Assembly (NCBI GenBank): GCA_002709235.1 | Contig: PAQI01000017.1 | Coordinates: forward strand, 2,079-48,342 | Direction: 5' to 3' | Length of the DNA: 46,264 nucleotides | Source: Hirschia sp. | GTDB taxonomy: Bacteria; Pseudomonadota; Alphaproteobacteria; Caulobacterales; Hyphomonadaceae | Shown: piece by piece, positions 1 to 7,163 of the stretch | Layout of the letters: every line of letters starts with the position of its first letter | How positions within the stretch are numbered: position 1 is the first letter of the stretch | Translations under genes and position numbers: made by a program | Notes under the pieces: model-generated | Told to the model about the DNA's origin: nothing | What the model saw: the letters and a program-made list of their open reading frames with translations, nothing else | Databases searched by the model: none

Positions 1-1701
1 CTGCACTGTATCGGCGCCACCACGCTGGATGAATATCGCAAGCATGTGGAGAAGGACGCCGCCCTCGCCCGTCGTTTCCAGCCGGTGTTCATCGAGGAAC
101 CCTCCGTCGAGGACACGATCTCCATCCTGCGTGGACTGAAGGAAAAATACGAGGTGCACCACGGAATCCGCATCTCGGACGCCGCCATCGTGGCCGCCGC
201 CACCCTGTCCAACCGCTACATTACCGACCGCTTCATGCCGGACAAAGCCATCGACCTGATGGACGAGGCTGCCGCCCGCCTGCGCATGGCGGTTGAATCC
301 AAGCCGGAAGAACTCGACGAGATCGACCGGCGCCTGATGCAGCTCAAGATCGAACAGCAGGCCCTCAAGAAGGAAAAGGATGATGCCTCCAAGGAGCGTC
401 TGACCAAGATCTCCGCCGAGATCGGCGACCTTCAGGCCCAGTCCGACGAGATCACGACTGCCTGGCAGGCTGAAAAATCCCGCCTTGGCGGTGCCACCCA
501 GGCCAAGGAACAGCTCGACCGCGCCCGCGCCGAGCTGGCCGATGCCGAGCGCCGCTCTGACTGGGACAAGGCCGGAGAGCTGAAATATTCGCTCATCCCC
601 GAACTGGAACGCCAGATCGCTTCTGCCGAGGGTGACCCCGAGGCCGAAGAAAAGCAGGGCCTGGTGAAAGAGGTCGTGGATGAAGAAGCCATCGCCTCTG
701 TCGTCAGCCGCTGGACCGGTGTGCCTGTCGACAAGATGATGGAGGGTGAGCGCGAAAAGCTCCTCGCCATGGAGGAAAACCTGCGTGCCCGCGTGGTCGG
801 ACAGGACGACGCGCTCGAAGCGGTGTCCAATGCGGTACGCCGCGCTCGTGCAGGCTTGCAGGACCCCAACCGCCCCATTGGATCGTTCATCTTTGTCGGC
901 CCCACCGGCGTCGGCAAGACCGAACTCACCAAGGCGCTGGCTGAGTTCCTGTTTGACGATGAAAGCGCCGTCCTGCGTCTGGACATGTCGGAATATATGG
1001 AAAAGCACGCGGTCTCCCGCATGATCGGCGCGCCTCCGGGCTATGTCGGCTATGAGGAAGGCGGAGCCCTGACAGAGGCTGTACGCCGTCGCCCCTATCA
1101 GGTGATCCTGTTTGACGAGATCGAAAAGGCCCATCCGGATGTCTTCAACACGCTGCTTCAGGTGCTTGATGATGGACGGCTGACCGATGGTCAGGGCCGC
1201 ACGGTCAATTTCAACAACACCCTCATCGTGATGACCTCGAACCTGGGGGCCCACGCCCTTGCCGAGGACACATCAGAGGGCGATATCTCCGCCGCCACGC
1301 AGGACACCGTGATGGACGCAATCCGCGCCCATTTCAGGCCGGAATTCCTCAACCGTGTCGACGAAATCGTCTTCTTCAAACGGCTGGGCCGCAAGGAGAT
1401 CGACCGCATCGTCAAGGTCCAGCTCAAGCGTTTGGAAAAGCTGCTGGCTGACCGCCGCATCACCATCCAGCTCGACGAGGCAGCCATGCAATGGCTCTCC
1501 GACAAGGGCTATGATCCGGTCTATGGCGCGCGCCCGCTCAAGCGTGTCATCCAGAAAGAGGTGCAGGACCCCCTCGCCCGCATGATCCTGGAAGGGCGCA
1601 TCAAGGATGGCGACAATGTCGATGTCGCCGTGGAAGGTGAAACCCTCACCCTCAATGGCGTCCCTATCAACATGATCGGCAAACCCAACGTGATGAACTA
1701 G
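1..1701 (+). CDS. clpB: ATP-dependent chaperone ClpB, C-terminal part (5' end outside window)
   Basis: This is a Hsp100 disaggregase that threads aggregated proteins through a hexameric AAA+ ring together with DnaK. The reading frame is open from base 1, so the N-domain and the first Walker motifs lie outside the window. What is seen starts at the end of NBD1 ([15 protein letters not shown], then the arginine-finger region ALARRFQPV). It continues with a charged coiled-coil middle domain (about residues 95-215 of the visible part), which separates ClpB from ClpA and ClpC. The linker SRWTGVPV and NBD2 follow, with Walker [11 protein letters not shown] and Walker [12 protein letters not shown], and then the C-terminal small domain ending at a TAG. 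An internal GTG at 46 is not the start, because conserved sequence continues upstream of it. A convergent hairpin follows the stop. The assignment is firm. Confidence 0.97.
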   Translation: MHCIGATTLDEYRKHVEKDAALARRFQPVFIEEPSVEDTISILRGLKEKYEVHHGIRISDAAIVAAATLSNRYITDRFMPDKAIDLMDEAAARLRMAVESKPEELDEIDRRLMQLKIEQQALKKEKDDASKERLTKISAEIGDLQAQSDEITTAWQAEKSRLGGATQAKEQLDRARAELADAERRSDWDKAGELKYSLIPELERQIASAEGDPEAEEKQGLVKEVVDEEAIASVVSRWTGVPVDKMMEGEREKLLAMEENLRARVVGQDDALEAVSNAVRRARAGLQDPNRPIGSFIFVGPTGVGKTELTKALAEFLFDDESAVLRLDMSEYMEKHAVSRMIGAPPGYVGYEEGGALTEAVRRRPYQVILFDEIEKAHPDVFNTLLQVLDDGRLTDGQGRTVNFNNTLIVMTSNLGAHALAEDTSEGDISAATQDTVMDAIRAHFRPEFLNRVDEIVFFKRLGRKEIDRIVKVQLKRLEKLLADRRITIQLDEAAMQWLSDKGYDPVYGARPLKRVIQKEVQDPLARMILEGRIKDGDNVDVAVEGETLTLNGVPINMIGKPNVMN

Positions 1702-1708
1702 GTAAAAT

Positions 1709-1740
1709 GACTTCGGCGAGACTTCAGTCACGCCGAAGTC
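1709..1740. terminator. Hairpin between convergent clpB and DUF1508 genes
   Basis: A perfect 10-bp stem (1709-1718 with 1731-1740, GACTTCGGCG/CGCCGAAGTC) encloses a 12-nt loop. It starts 8 nt after the clpB stop and ends 6 nt before the stop of the convergent small gene. There is no T-run on either side, so it is a terminator-like hairpin that could serve both strands rather than a textbook intrinsic terminator. Confidence 0.55.
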
Positions 1741-1746
1741 GATCAA

Positions 1747-1929
1747 TCACTTGGGGTTGCAATCCATGCCGTTGCGCTTTGCGTTAGCTTCGCAGTCGGA
1801 CCGATTAACATAGGCTTCCGTGGAAGCACCCACTATCCGGCCGTTGGAAGCAGTTCGCCTCCAACGCCAACCTGATGCAGTTCGATAGAGTTCCCAATTG
1901 TCGCCGTTGCGACCGGTACAAGTAGCCAT
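1747..1929 (-). CDS. Small DUF1508 (YegP-type) domain protein
   Basis: This is a 60-residue protein made almost entirely of one YegP/DUF1508 repeat. The pattern WELYRTASGWRWRR, then NGRIVGASTEAY and the downstream N-A-K-R-N-G, matches this small beta-strand family, whose biochemical role is not settled. The frame is open further upstream, to 2106. I chose the ATG at 1929 because GAGGAG (1936-1941) sits 6 nt before it, because the domain starts there, and because the upstream part would translate through a 12-bp hairpin. E. coli YegP has two such repeats; this protein has one. The gene is convergent with clpB, and its upstream region is AT-rich. No signal peptide is visible, so it is probably cytoplasmic. 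Confidence 0.8.
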   Translation of the reverse strand: MATCTGRNGDNWELYRTASGWRWRRTASNGRIVGASTEAYVNRSDCEANAKRNGMDCNPK

Positions 1930-2039
1930 ATTGATCTCCTCAAGATCAATGTGCCCAAGCCTTGACAGCACTATCCATTTCGATTCTGAGTAGTGATTCT
2001 GGTATGCCTTAGCTCGGCCACGAGTTAAAGATATACTAT

Positions 2040-2070
2040 ACGCTCGGAGTGTTAGCCGCACTCCGAGCGT
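2040..2070. repeat. Strong 12-bp hairpin upstream of the DUF1508 gene
   Basis: The arms ACGCTCGGAGTG (2040-2051) and CACTCCGAGCGT (2059-2070) are perfect complements around a 7-nt loop. The hairpin is GC-rich inside AT-rich DNA. Read on the plus strand it is followed by TATCGTTTTA, which resembles a terminator tail. Read on the minus strand it lies 111 nt before the DUF1508 start codon. It could be a terminator of a lost gene or a regulatory hairpin. Confidence 0.5.
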
Positions 2071-2561
2071 TATCGTTTTAGAAATCAGAGCAAACGTCAA
2101 GCCCATTCAAATATATGGGCATATTTTAAAGCAGGGTACCAACATGTAGTAGTTAACAAAACATTAAAAACGTTAAGTTCCCATTACGTTCTCAACAGCT
2201 CAATCCTCACGTGTTCCGCATTGGTTCCCGTATTTTTATTTCTTTTGAACGTTTCAGTCGAAAATTCTTACCGCTCAAATTGTTCTAAGGTGAATTAAGT
2301 TTAATTATTCTACCGAGAATATTAGGAAGTTTCCGATCGTTTGGCGATTTTTTTCGCATTGCGCCAGAAAGCCGAGATCGTAAATCAACCTTCGACGTTC
2401 TGGTCATGATGAATTCAATTCTCAGTTTCGCTAGATTGTCTTGCTCAAATATTTCGGGGGCCTGTACCCGCATGAATGCTCTATTTTAATAGACCTCATC
2501 GCCATATCTTGAATTTGAGTGCAAACCACAGAGCTATCTACAAGCATTTTGCTCTCAAACG

Positions 2562-2608
2562 CCCCGACCCTTCTCCACCCCGGGGAGAAGGGTCGGGGTT
2601 GAGGGGGC
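2562..2608 (+). repeat. GC-rich palindromic repeat, copy 1
   Basis: A perfect 15-bp stem (2562-2576 with 2584-2598) closes a 7-nt loop, followed by TTGAGGGGGC. The sequence CCCTTCTCC...GGAGAAGGG looks like a dispersed REP-like extragenic palindrome. A degenerate copy in the opposite orientation lies about 50 bp downstream (2651-2680). Confidence 0.6.
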
Positions 2609-2650
2609 AGTGCAACAGGCTGGAATCTGAGAGTAAATCAATATGCTTTC

Positions 2651-2680
2651 ACCCCCCCCTCCCCAATTTCGGGAGAAGGG
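2651..2680 (-). repeat. GC-rich palindromic repeat, degenerate copy 2 (inverted)
   Basis: Read on the minus strand this is CCCTTCTCCC, a short spacer, GGGGAGGGGGGGGT. It shares the CCCTTCTCC start and G-rich end of copy 1 but has lost the full stem. It lies directly after the stop codon of the secreted-protein gene at 2690, so it may act as that gene's 3' end structure. Confidence 0.45.
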
Positions 2681-2689
2681 TTTTGCTCC

Positions 2690-3166
2690 CTAGCGTACGC
2701 GATATGCCATCGCCTGGGCTGTCTGGTTGTAAAGATTGCCATCCGGCTGGAAGCATAGTGTTTCCGGCGGAGCAGCCTGACGCATGCCATCCAGGCGGAC
2801 AGACAGCTTGAAACAGTCAGCATCCAGCGGCACTGCCTGCCATTGTCCGCTAAAGCGGATCGGGCGCGGAGAATTGGCCGGCTTGCCCTGCCCCTGCAAA
2901 CGACCATCCGGAGAATAAGTCGCGGTATTCGAGCCCATCCGCGTGCTGATCGTCCAGGTACCCGCCATTTTCTGCATCAGGGTGCGGCTGTCGGGCATGG
3001 ACTGCCTTCCACCCGTCGGGTGCGTTGCGGGGTTATTGGGCGACATGAACCCATTAGCGTTGGGTGCACCGCCCGCTAGTCTTGATTCAAGCGATTGAGC
3101 CTGTGCGACACCGGCAAAAGTGCCCAATGCGATGGCGACGGTGATGAGGGATGTTGCGATCTTCAT
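2690..3166 (-). CDS. Secreted hypothetical protein with a predicted periplasmic domain
   Basis: The protein has 158 residues. A typical Sec signal peptide, hydrophobic from about residue 5 to 20 and ending AQAQ near residue 24, indicates export to the periplasm. The rest has a pattern suggestive of a small beta-rich domain: AGTWTISTRMG, YSPDGRLQGQG, FSGQWQAVPLDADCFKLSV, and CFQPDGNLYN near the end. The two Cys could form one disulfide. I do not recognise a named family. The start is supported by AGGAGA at 3174-3179, 7 nt before the ATG. A perfect CRP-type palindrome lies 75 bp upstream of the start (3241-3256), so control by a CRP/FNR-type regulator is a reasonable inference. The neighbouring upstream gene reads the same way and encodes the FecR-TPR-barrel protein. 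Confidence 0.75.
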   Translation of the reverse strand: MKIATSLITVAIALGTFAGVAQAQSLESRLAGGAPNANGFMSPNNPATHPTGGRQSMPDSRTLMQKMAGTWTISTRMGSNTATYSPDGRLQGQGKPANSPRPIRFSGQWQAVPLDADCFKLSVRLDGMRQAAPPETLCFQPDGNLYNQTAQAMAYRVR

Positions 3167-3240
3167 TGTCGTGTCTCCTGAAACTGAAAGGGCCGTCTTG
3201 CGGCGTCAGAAACAGGAAACACTCATTTGATGGCCCGCGA

Positions 3241-3256
3241 TGTGAGACAGCTCACA
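3241..3256. promoter_or_regulatory. Perfect CRP-type binding site (TGTGA-N6-TCACA)
   Basis: TGTGA GACAGC TCACA is an exact match to the canonical CRP/cAMP-receptor consensus. It lies in the 116-bp gap between the FecR-TPR-barrel gene and the secreted-protein gene, with its near edge 75 bp upstream of the latter's ATG on the minus strand. The position suits an activator. Whether the host has a CRP that reads this consensus is not visible here. Confidence 0.6.
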
Positions 3257-3282
3257 CGGGACCAATATTCTGCGAACACCCC

Positions 3283-6200
3283 CTACCAGCGGCGAGCAAG
3301 AGACAGGCTTGCTGTGATGGGTGATTGTTCAACACCCGGCGCGATTTCCTGCGTGTCGTTCAGGATGCCGCGAAGACCGGCACCGAAGGACCAGCGCTTG
3401 TCACGGGTTTCCTTCGAGATCGACGCAGATGCCGTGAAGGTCGGGTCCAGCTCATATCCACCTCCCAGAAATCCCTCGCGCTCGCCATCATAGCCCAACC
3501 CTGCATCGACCCGGAAGAACCTTGGATCCACCCAGGACATGCCAAGAGATGCGCTGACATCCGAAAGCAAGGGTAAGGGCTGGCCATCGAACACACCGCC
3601 ATCACTGACCTCATGGTCACGCGTGGTGAGTGTGGCCGACAATCCGACATTGTCCGTAACGATGAGGTTCGCGGCTACGGCAAGGCGCTGGATCTCTGCC
3701 TCGTTCACCAGGAACATGTTCTGCTCGAGACGCTGATTGCCAAAGGAGGCACCCACCAGTTCAAGGTCCTGCAACTCACCCTCAACGCTGAAGAACAGCC
3801 GATCCGTCAGCTCAAGATCAAGGCGCGCCAGATTGGACTCGATAGAATCAAACGACACCGCGCCGGGGCTGGTCGGGGCCAGATAAACGGTCCCCACCTG
3901 CGCGATGGTGTCTATGCCCGCCAGAGACCGTAGTGTCTGATGCGCAAAGCGGAACTGAAAGCCATCACCACGATAAGACAGACCAAAACGCGGGTCCCAC
4001 TCCTCCTGTTTGGTGGTCGAGGTCAGATCAATCAGAGGCACGCGGATTTCTGAATCATAGTCATAGAAAAACACCCCACCTTCGATGATCAGATTGCGAC
4101 TGGCATTCCAGCGTGCAAACAGATGCGCGCTGATATCTTCCGAATCCACTTCCTGGCCATAAGTCACATCCCTGAGAATCCCGGTTTCGATGATCGGAAA
4201 ATCATCCGGCGCGTCCAGATCCACGACACCCGCAAAGTTCGTCGTGATGAAGAAGGCTTCGGTATAGTCTGTCTCTGATTCAAACCGGCCATATTCCAGA
4301 CCATAGCTGATATCAAAATCGCCATAACGCTTCAGGCGACGTGACTGGATGGACAGCGTGTTCGAATCCTCCTCGATACGACGTGTCAGGTCATCATCAT
4401 CCATATAGGGCAGCAAGGTCAGCCCCAATTGCTCGGTCACCGGGACAGTTCCAAACGGGGCCAGCACGAACAGATATCCGTCCTGATCACTGAACGCCGT
4501 GTCATAGATACCGCGCGCGGCCAGCGCCTGTGCGCCCTCAAGGCCAAAGGCATTGACCAGTGAATAGTCCAGATCGCTGACAGTCGCGCCGGGTGCACTG
4601 GGGTTGGAGAAAGTCCGGTCCGAAACAGCCCCGGTGATCCTGAACATCCAGCGATCATCCCAGGCATTGGTGCGCGTATATCCCAGCTCGAATACGGCGT
4701 TGGATTTTTCATCCACATCATCCGGATCAGGATTGAAAATTGCGCCCGGCAGTTCGGTTTCTGTTTGCGTGAATGACGACCGGAAAAGAAAAGCGTTCTG
4801 GCCATTCATTTTCGTGCCCGCACGCAAGGACAGGAACACATTTTCCGAGGCGTCATTATCCAACGCGCCGTCATTTTGACCGACAGACAGATAACCGCCA
4901 TAGGCCACCGGATTTGCACCAGGACGGAAAATGCCGTTTGCATCCACATAACCACTCACGCCATAGGCACCATCTTCGCCCATGGAAACATTCGTGCCCA
5001 CCGTCTGCTCATGCCGGTTTTCCAGCTGGAACTGGGCGTGACGATTGGGATAGGAGACCGACATCGGATCAAGCATGAGACCCAGCGCATTGCTCGACAC
5101 ACCCGCTTGCGATCCGCCAAGCTGGCGTCCCAGACCGAATGCAGTATTGGGATCATAAGGCGACGCCGCCAGGCTGGTATAGTAATTCCCCTGCGCCGAA
5201 AGCCCAAGGTTCAGAAACGCAGAGCTGATATCCAACCGCCCGTTCTGGCTGGCTGGCAAAAGGATCAGACCTGCATCCTGATTGCGCTGTCTGGCATCCC
5301 AGGCCTTGCGGGCATATTCGATACCTTGCCCGGCCAGATACTGATCCTGCGACATGATCGATGCGATCTGCGCAGTCCCCGGCGCATTGCCATCGAGCCT
5401 CACCGCATTGCCGATCACCTTCAGCGCGACATCGCGGCGCTCGGCGTGCCAATGCGAAACAGCATCGAGTTCCGCAGATCCGGGTCGATCCGGGCTGGCC
5501 GCGATCACCTTGCCAGCAAGGTCAGACGCCGCATCCGGGTCACCCAATAGCAGTACCCGCACAGCTTCGGCGGATAGCAATTCAGGATTTGTCGGGTCCA
5601 CATCCAGCGCAGGCGTCAGGACTGCCTCTGCCAGATCCAGCCGATCCATCATCAGATAGGTCTGCGCCTTGCCAGCATGCGCCAGTGAATTTGCCGGTGC
5701 TATCGCCAACGCCTTGTCATAGAGCGCCAGAGCTTCGTTGAACCGCCCCTCCATTGCAACCAGCCCCGCAATATTGACATAGGCGTTGGAAGCTTCCGGG
5801 TTGAGTTCAGCGGCTTTTTCAAACGCCGCCTTCGCGCCTTGGCCTGCATCTCCACCCGTCAGCAGTCGATAAAATCCTGTCCAGTGCCAGACAGTATCCC
5901 GGTCCGGTGCCAATGCCTGAGCGCGCGCAATCTCGGCTCCAAATCGCTCATCATCCCCATCCAGCAATGCCGTCTGCGCCAGCAAGAGCGCAACATTGAC
6001 ATCATCCGGCGCAATCTCGGCAGCACGCTGTGCCTTTTGAGTGGCCGCATCATATCGCCCACCATAAGCCTCAAGCCAGGATGCCATGATGAGATAGCTT
6101 TCATCCTCGCCCCATGTCTGCCGATCTACATCCAGCTTGGAAGCAGCCGCCGTCAGATCCGTCCGCTGAATCTCCACACCAACCTTCAGAAGGCTGGCAA

Positions 6201-7074
6201 GACGCCTCAGTTCGGCCTGCTGGTAGCCAGCATCTAGCGCCAACATGGCCGCGTCATGATCTCCCCGCCCCAGGGCAGCATAGGCATCCAGCAATCTGCG
6301 CCATTCGCTGTCAGGCAGACCCTGCGCGGCCTCATCGGCGGCGATGAAACGCCCCTCATCCACCAATTGCCACGCCTTGACGACATCTGCGCTGGCTTCC
6401 TTTTGGGCCGCATCGATCACGGCATCCACCGGCAACAGTCTGATCCAATCGCCACGAGGGATCAGCGCCCAGCGGGGACGATCCTTTGTCTCGACGATCA
6501 GTTCCAGTTGCGGCGCACTGCCGATTTGCGCGCGCGCCGAAGCACCTGCAGGCACATCCACTGATCCGAATTCATTGAAAAAGCGCACTTCGCCATCCAG
6601 AACGACCAGCCGGGACGATCCATCTTCTGCGACCTCCATATACCAGTCGGTCCCGCGAATGGCGGCCGTGGCACTTGGACCATTCACCGTGATGGCACGG
6701 TCAGGCTTGCTGGCGCGCGACCAGATCCGGCCAAGCCCAAGATTGAACACCGCACCACCATCAGACTGATCTGTCGATGCGATTGTCATACGAGAGTCTG
6801 AATGCAACCTGATCTGCGTGCGATCCTCAAATGCCAGCGCCAGCCCGCCATAGGGGCCGGTGCGCAGGTCATCACCCGCAATCAGCGGCTGTGTCACAGA
6901 TGCGGACAACCAGTTTTCCATCTCGACCGGATGGAAACTCTCATCACCCTTGACCTCAACAATCTCGGCCAGAGTGTTTCCCTCACGGTCGTTGAGAAGC
7001 TCTGCTTCGGCATTTTCCAGTGCCAATCCGCACAACAGGGCTGCCGTGCATACTGTCCCGAGGCGCTTGATCAT
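3283..7074 (-). CDS. Exported FecR-TPR-beta-barrel fusion protein
   Basis: The protein has 1263 residues. Residues 1-24 are a Sec signal peptide (MIKRLGTV...ENAEA). Residues about 60-185 form a FecR domain with the hallmark AIRGTDWYMEV (138-148), then LVVLDGEVRFFN and VPAGASARAQ. Residues about 225-600 are helical TPRs, clearest at 335-525 (for example FNEALALYDKALAIAPANS). From about 640 to the end the chain alternates short aromatic and polar strands and finishes SLSLARRW, a terminal aromatic as in outer-membrane barrels. It is therefore probably anchored in the outer membrane with FecR and TPR parts in the periplasm. In known systems FecR domains relay or sense signals at the envelope. The frame opens at 7179; I chose the ATG at 7074 because the signal peptide begins there and AGGGA lies about 10 nt upstream. 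The gene is divergent from a CHASE2 cyclase. No TonB plug domain is recognisable. The function is inferred, not known. Confidence 0.85.
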   Translation of the reverse strand: MIKRLGTVCTAALLCGLALENAEAELLNDREGNTLAEIVEVKGDESFHPVEMENWLSASVTQPLIAGDDLRTGPYGGLALAFEDRTQIRLHSDSRMTIASTDQSDGGAVFNLGLGRIWSRASKPDRAITVNGPSATAAIRGTDWYMEVAEDGSSRLVVLDGEVRFFNEFGSVDVPAGASARAQIGSAPQLELIVETKDRPRWALIPRGDWIRLLPVDAVIDAAQKEASADVVKAWQLVDEGRFIAADEAAQGLPDSEWRRLLDAYAALGRGDHDAAMLALDAGYQQAELRRLASLLKVGVEIQRTDLTAAASKLDVDRQTWGEDESYLIMASWLEAYGGRYDAATQKAQRAAEIAPDDVNVALLLAQTALLDGDDERFGAEIARAQALAPDRDTVWHWTGFYRLLTGGDAGQGAKAAFEKAAELNPEASNAYVNIAGLVAMEGRFNEALALYDKALAIAPANSLAHAGKAQTYLMMDRLDLAEAVLTPALDVDPTNPELLSAEAVRVLLLGDPDAASDLAGKVIAASPDRPGSAELDAVSHWHAERRDVALKVIGNAVRLDGNAPGTAQIASIMSQDQYLAGQGIEYARKAWDARQRNQDAGLILLPASQNGRLDISSAFLNLGLSAQGNYYTSLAASPYDPNTAFGLGRQLGGSQAGVSSNALGLMLDPMSVSYPNRHAQFQLENRHEQTVGTNVSMGEDGAYGVSGYVDANGIFRPGANPVAYGGYLSVGQNDGALDNDASENVFLSLRAGTKMNGQNAFLFRSSFTQTETELPGAIFNPDPDDVDEKSNAVFELGYTRTNAWDDRWMFRITGAVSDRTFSNPSAPGATVSDLDYSLVNAFGLEGAQALAARGIYDTAFSDQDGYLFVLAPFGTVPVTEQLGLTLLPYMDDDDLTRRIEEDSNTLSIQSRRLKRYGDFDISYGLEYGRFESETDYTEAFFITTNFAGVVDLDAPDDFPIIETGILRDVTYGQEVDSEDISAHLFARWNASRNLIIEGGVFFYDYDSEIRVPLIDLTSTTKQEEWDPRFGLSYRGDGFQFRFAHQTLRSLAGIDTIAQVGTVYLAPTSPGAVSFDSIESNLARLDLELTDRLFFSVEGELQDLELVGASFGNQRLEQNMFLVNEAEIQRLAVAANLIVTDNVGLSATLTTRDHEVSDGGVFDGQPLPLLSDVSASLGMSWVDPRFFRVDAGLGYDGEREGFLGGGYELDPTFTASASISKETRDKRWSFGAGLRGILNDTQEIAPGVEQSPITASLSLARRW

Positions 7075-7109
7075 TGTGTTCACGTCCCTATCCCTCATCG
7101 ACTTGCGCG

Positions 7110-7124
7110 ATCTACACTGTAGAT
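7110..7124. promoter_or_regulatory. 15-bp palindrome in the divergent promoter region
   Basis: ATCTACA C TGTAGAT is a perfect 7-bp inverted repeat with a 1-nt spacer. It lies in the 89 bp between the start codons of the FecR-TPR-barrel gene (7074, minus) and the CHASE2 cyclase gene (7164, plus). The position fits an operator for a dimeric regulator acting on both genes. The regulator is unknown. Confidence 0.5.
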
Positions 7125-7163
7125 TATGGCGCAAAATCCAACCTGATTCCGGCAACCTGCAAT

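Larger units (their letters stand above)
1930..2689. other. AT-rich gene-free interval with hairpins and repeats
   Basis: No convincing coding region lies here. Most of it (about 1970-2560) is clearly more AT-rich than the neighbouring genes, which could reflect transferred DNA or gene decay. It holds a 12-bp hairpin (2040-2070), a short inverted repeat GCCCAT/ATGGGC (2101-2120), and two facing copies of a GC-rich palindromic repeat near the right end. A 62-codon open frame at 2285-2473 on the minus strand has no recognisable domain or ribosome site. Confidence 0.5.

Noticed and set aside
2285-2473. 62-codon minus-strand frame in the AT-rich interval.
   Set aside because: No ribosome site, no recognised motif, and low-complexity AT-rich composition; not enough to call a gene.
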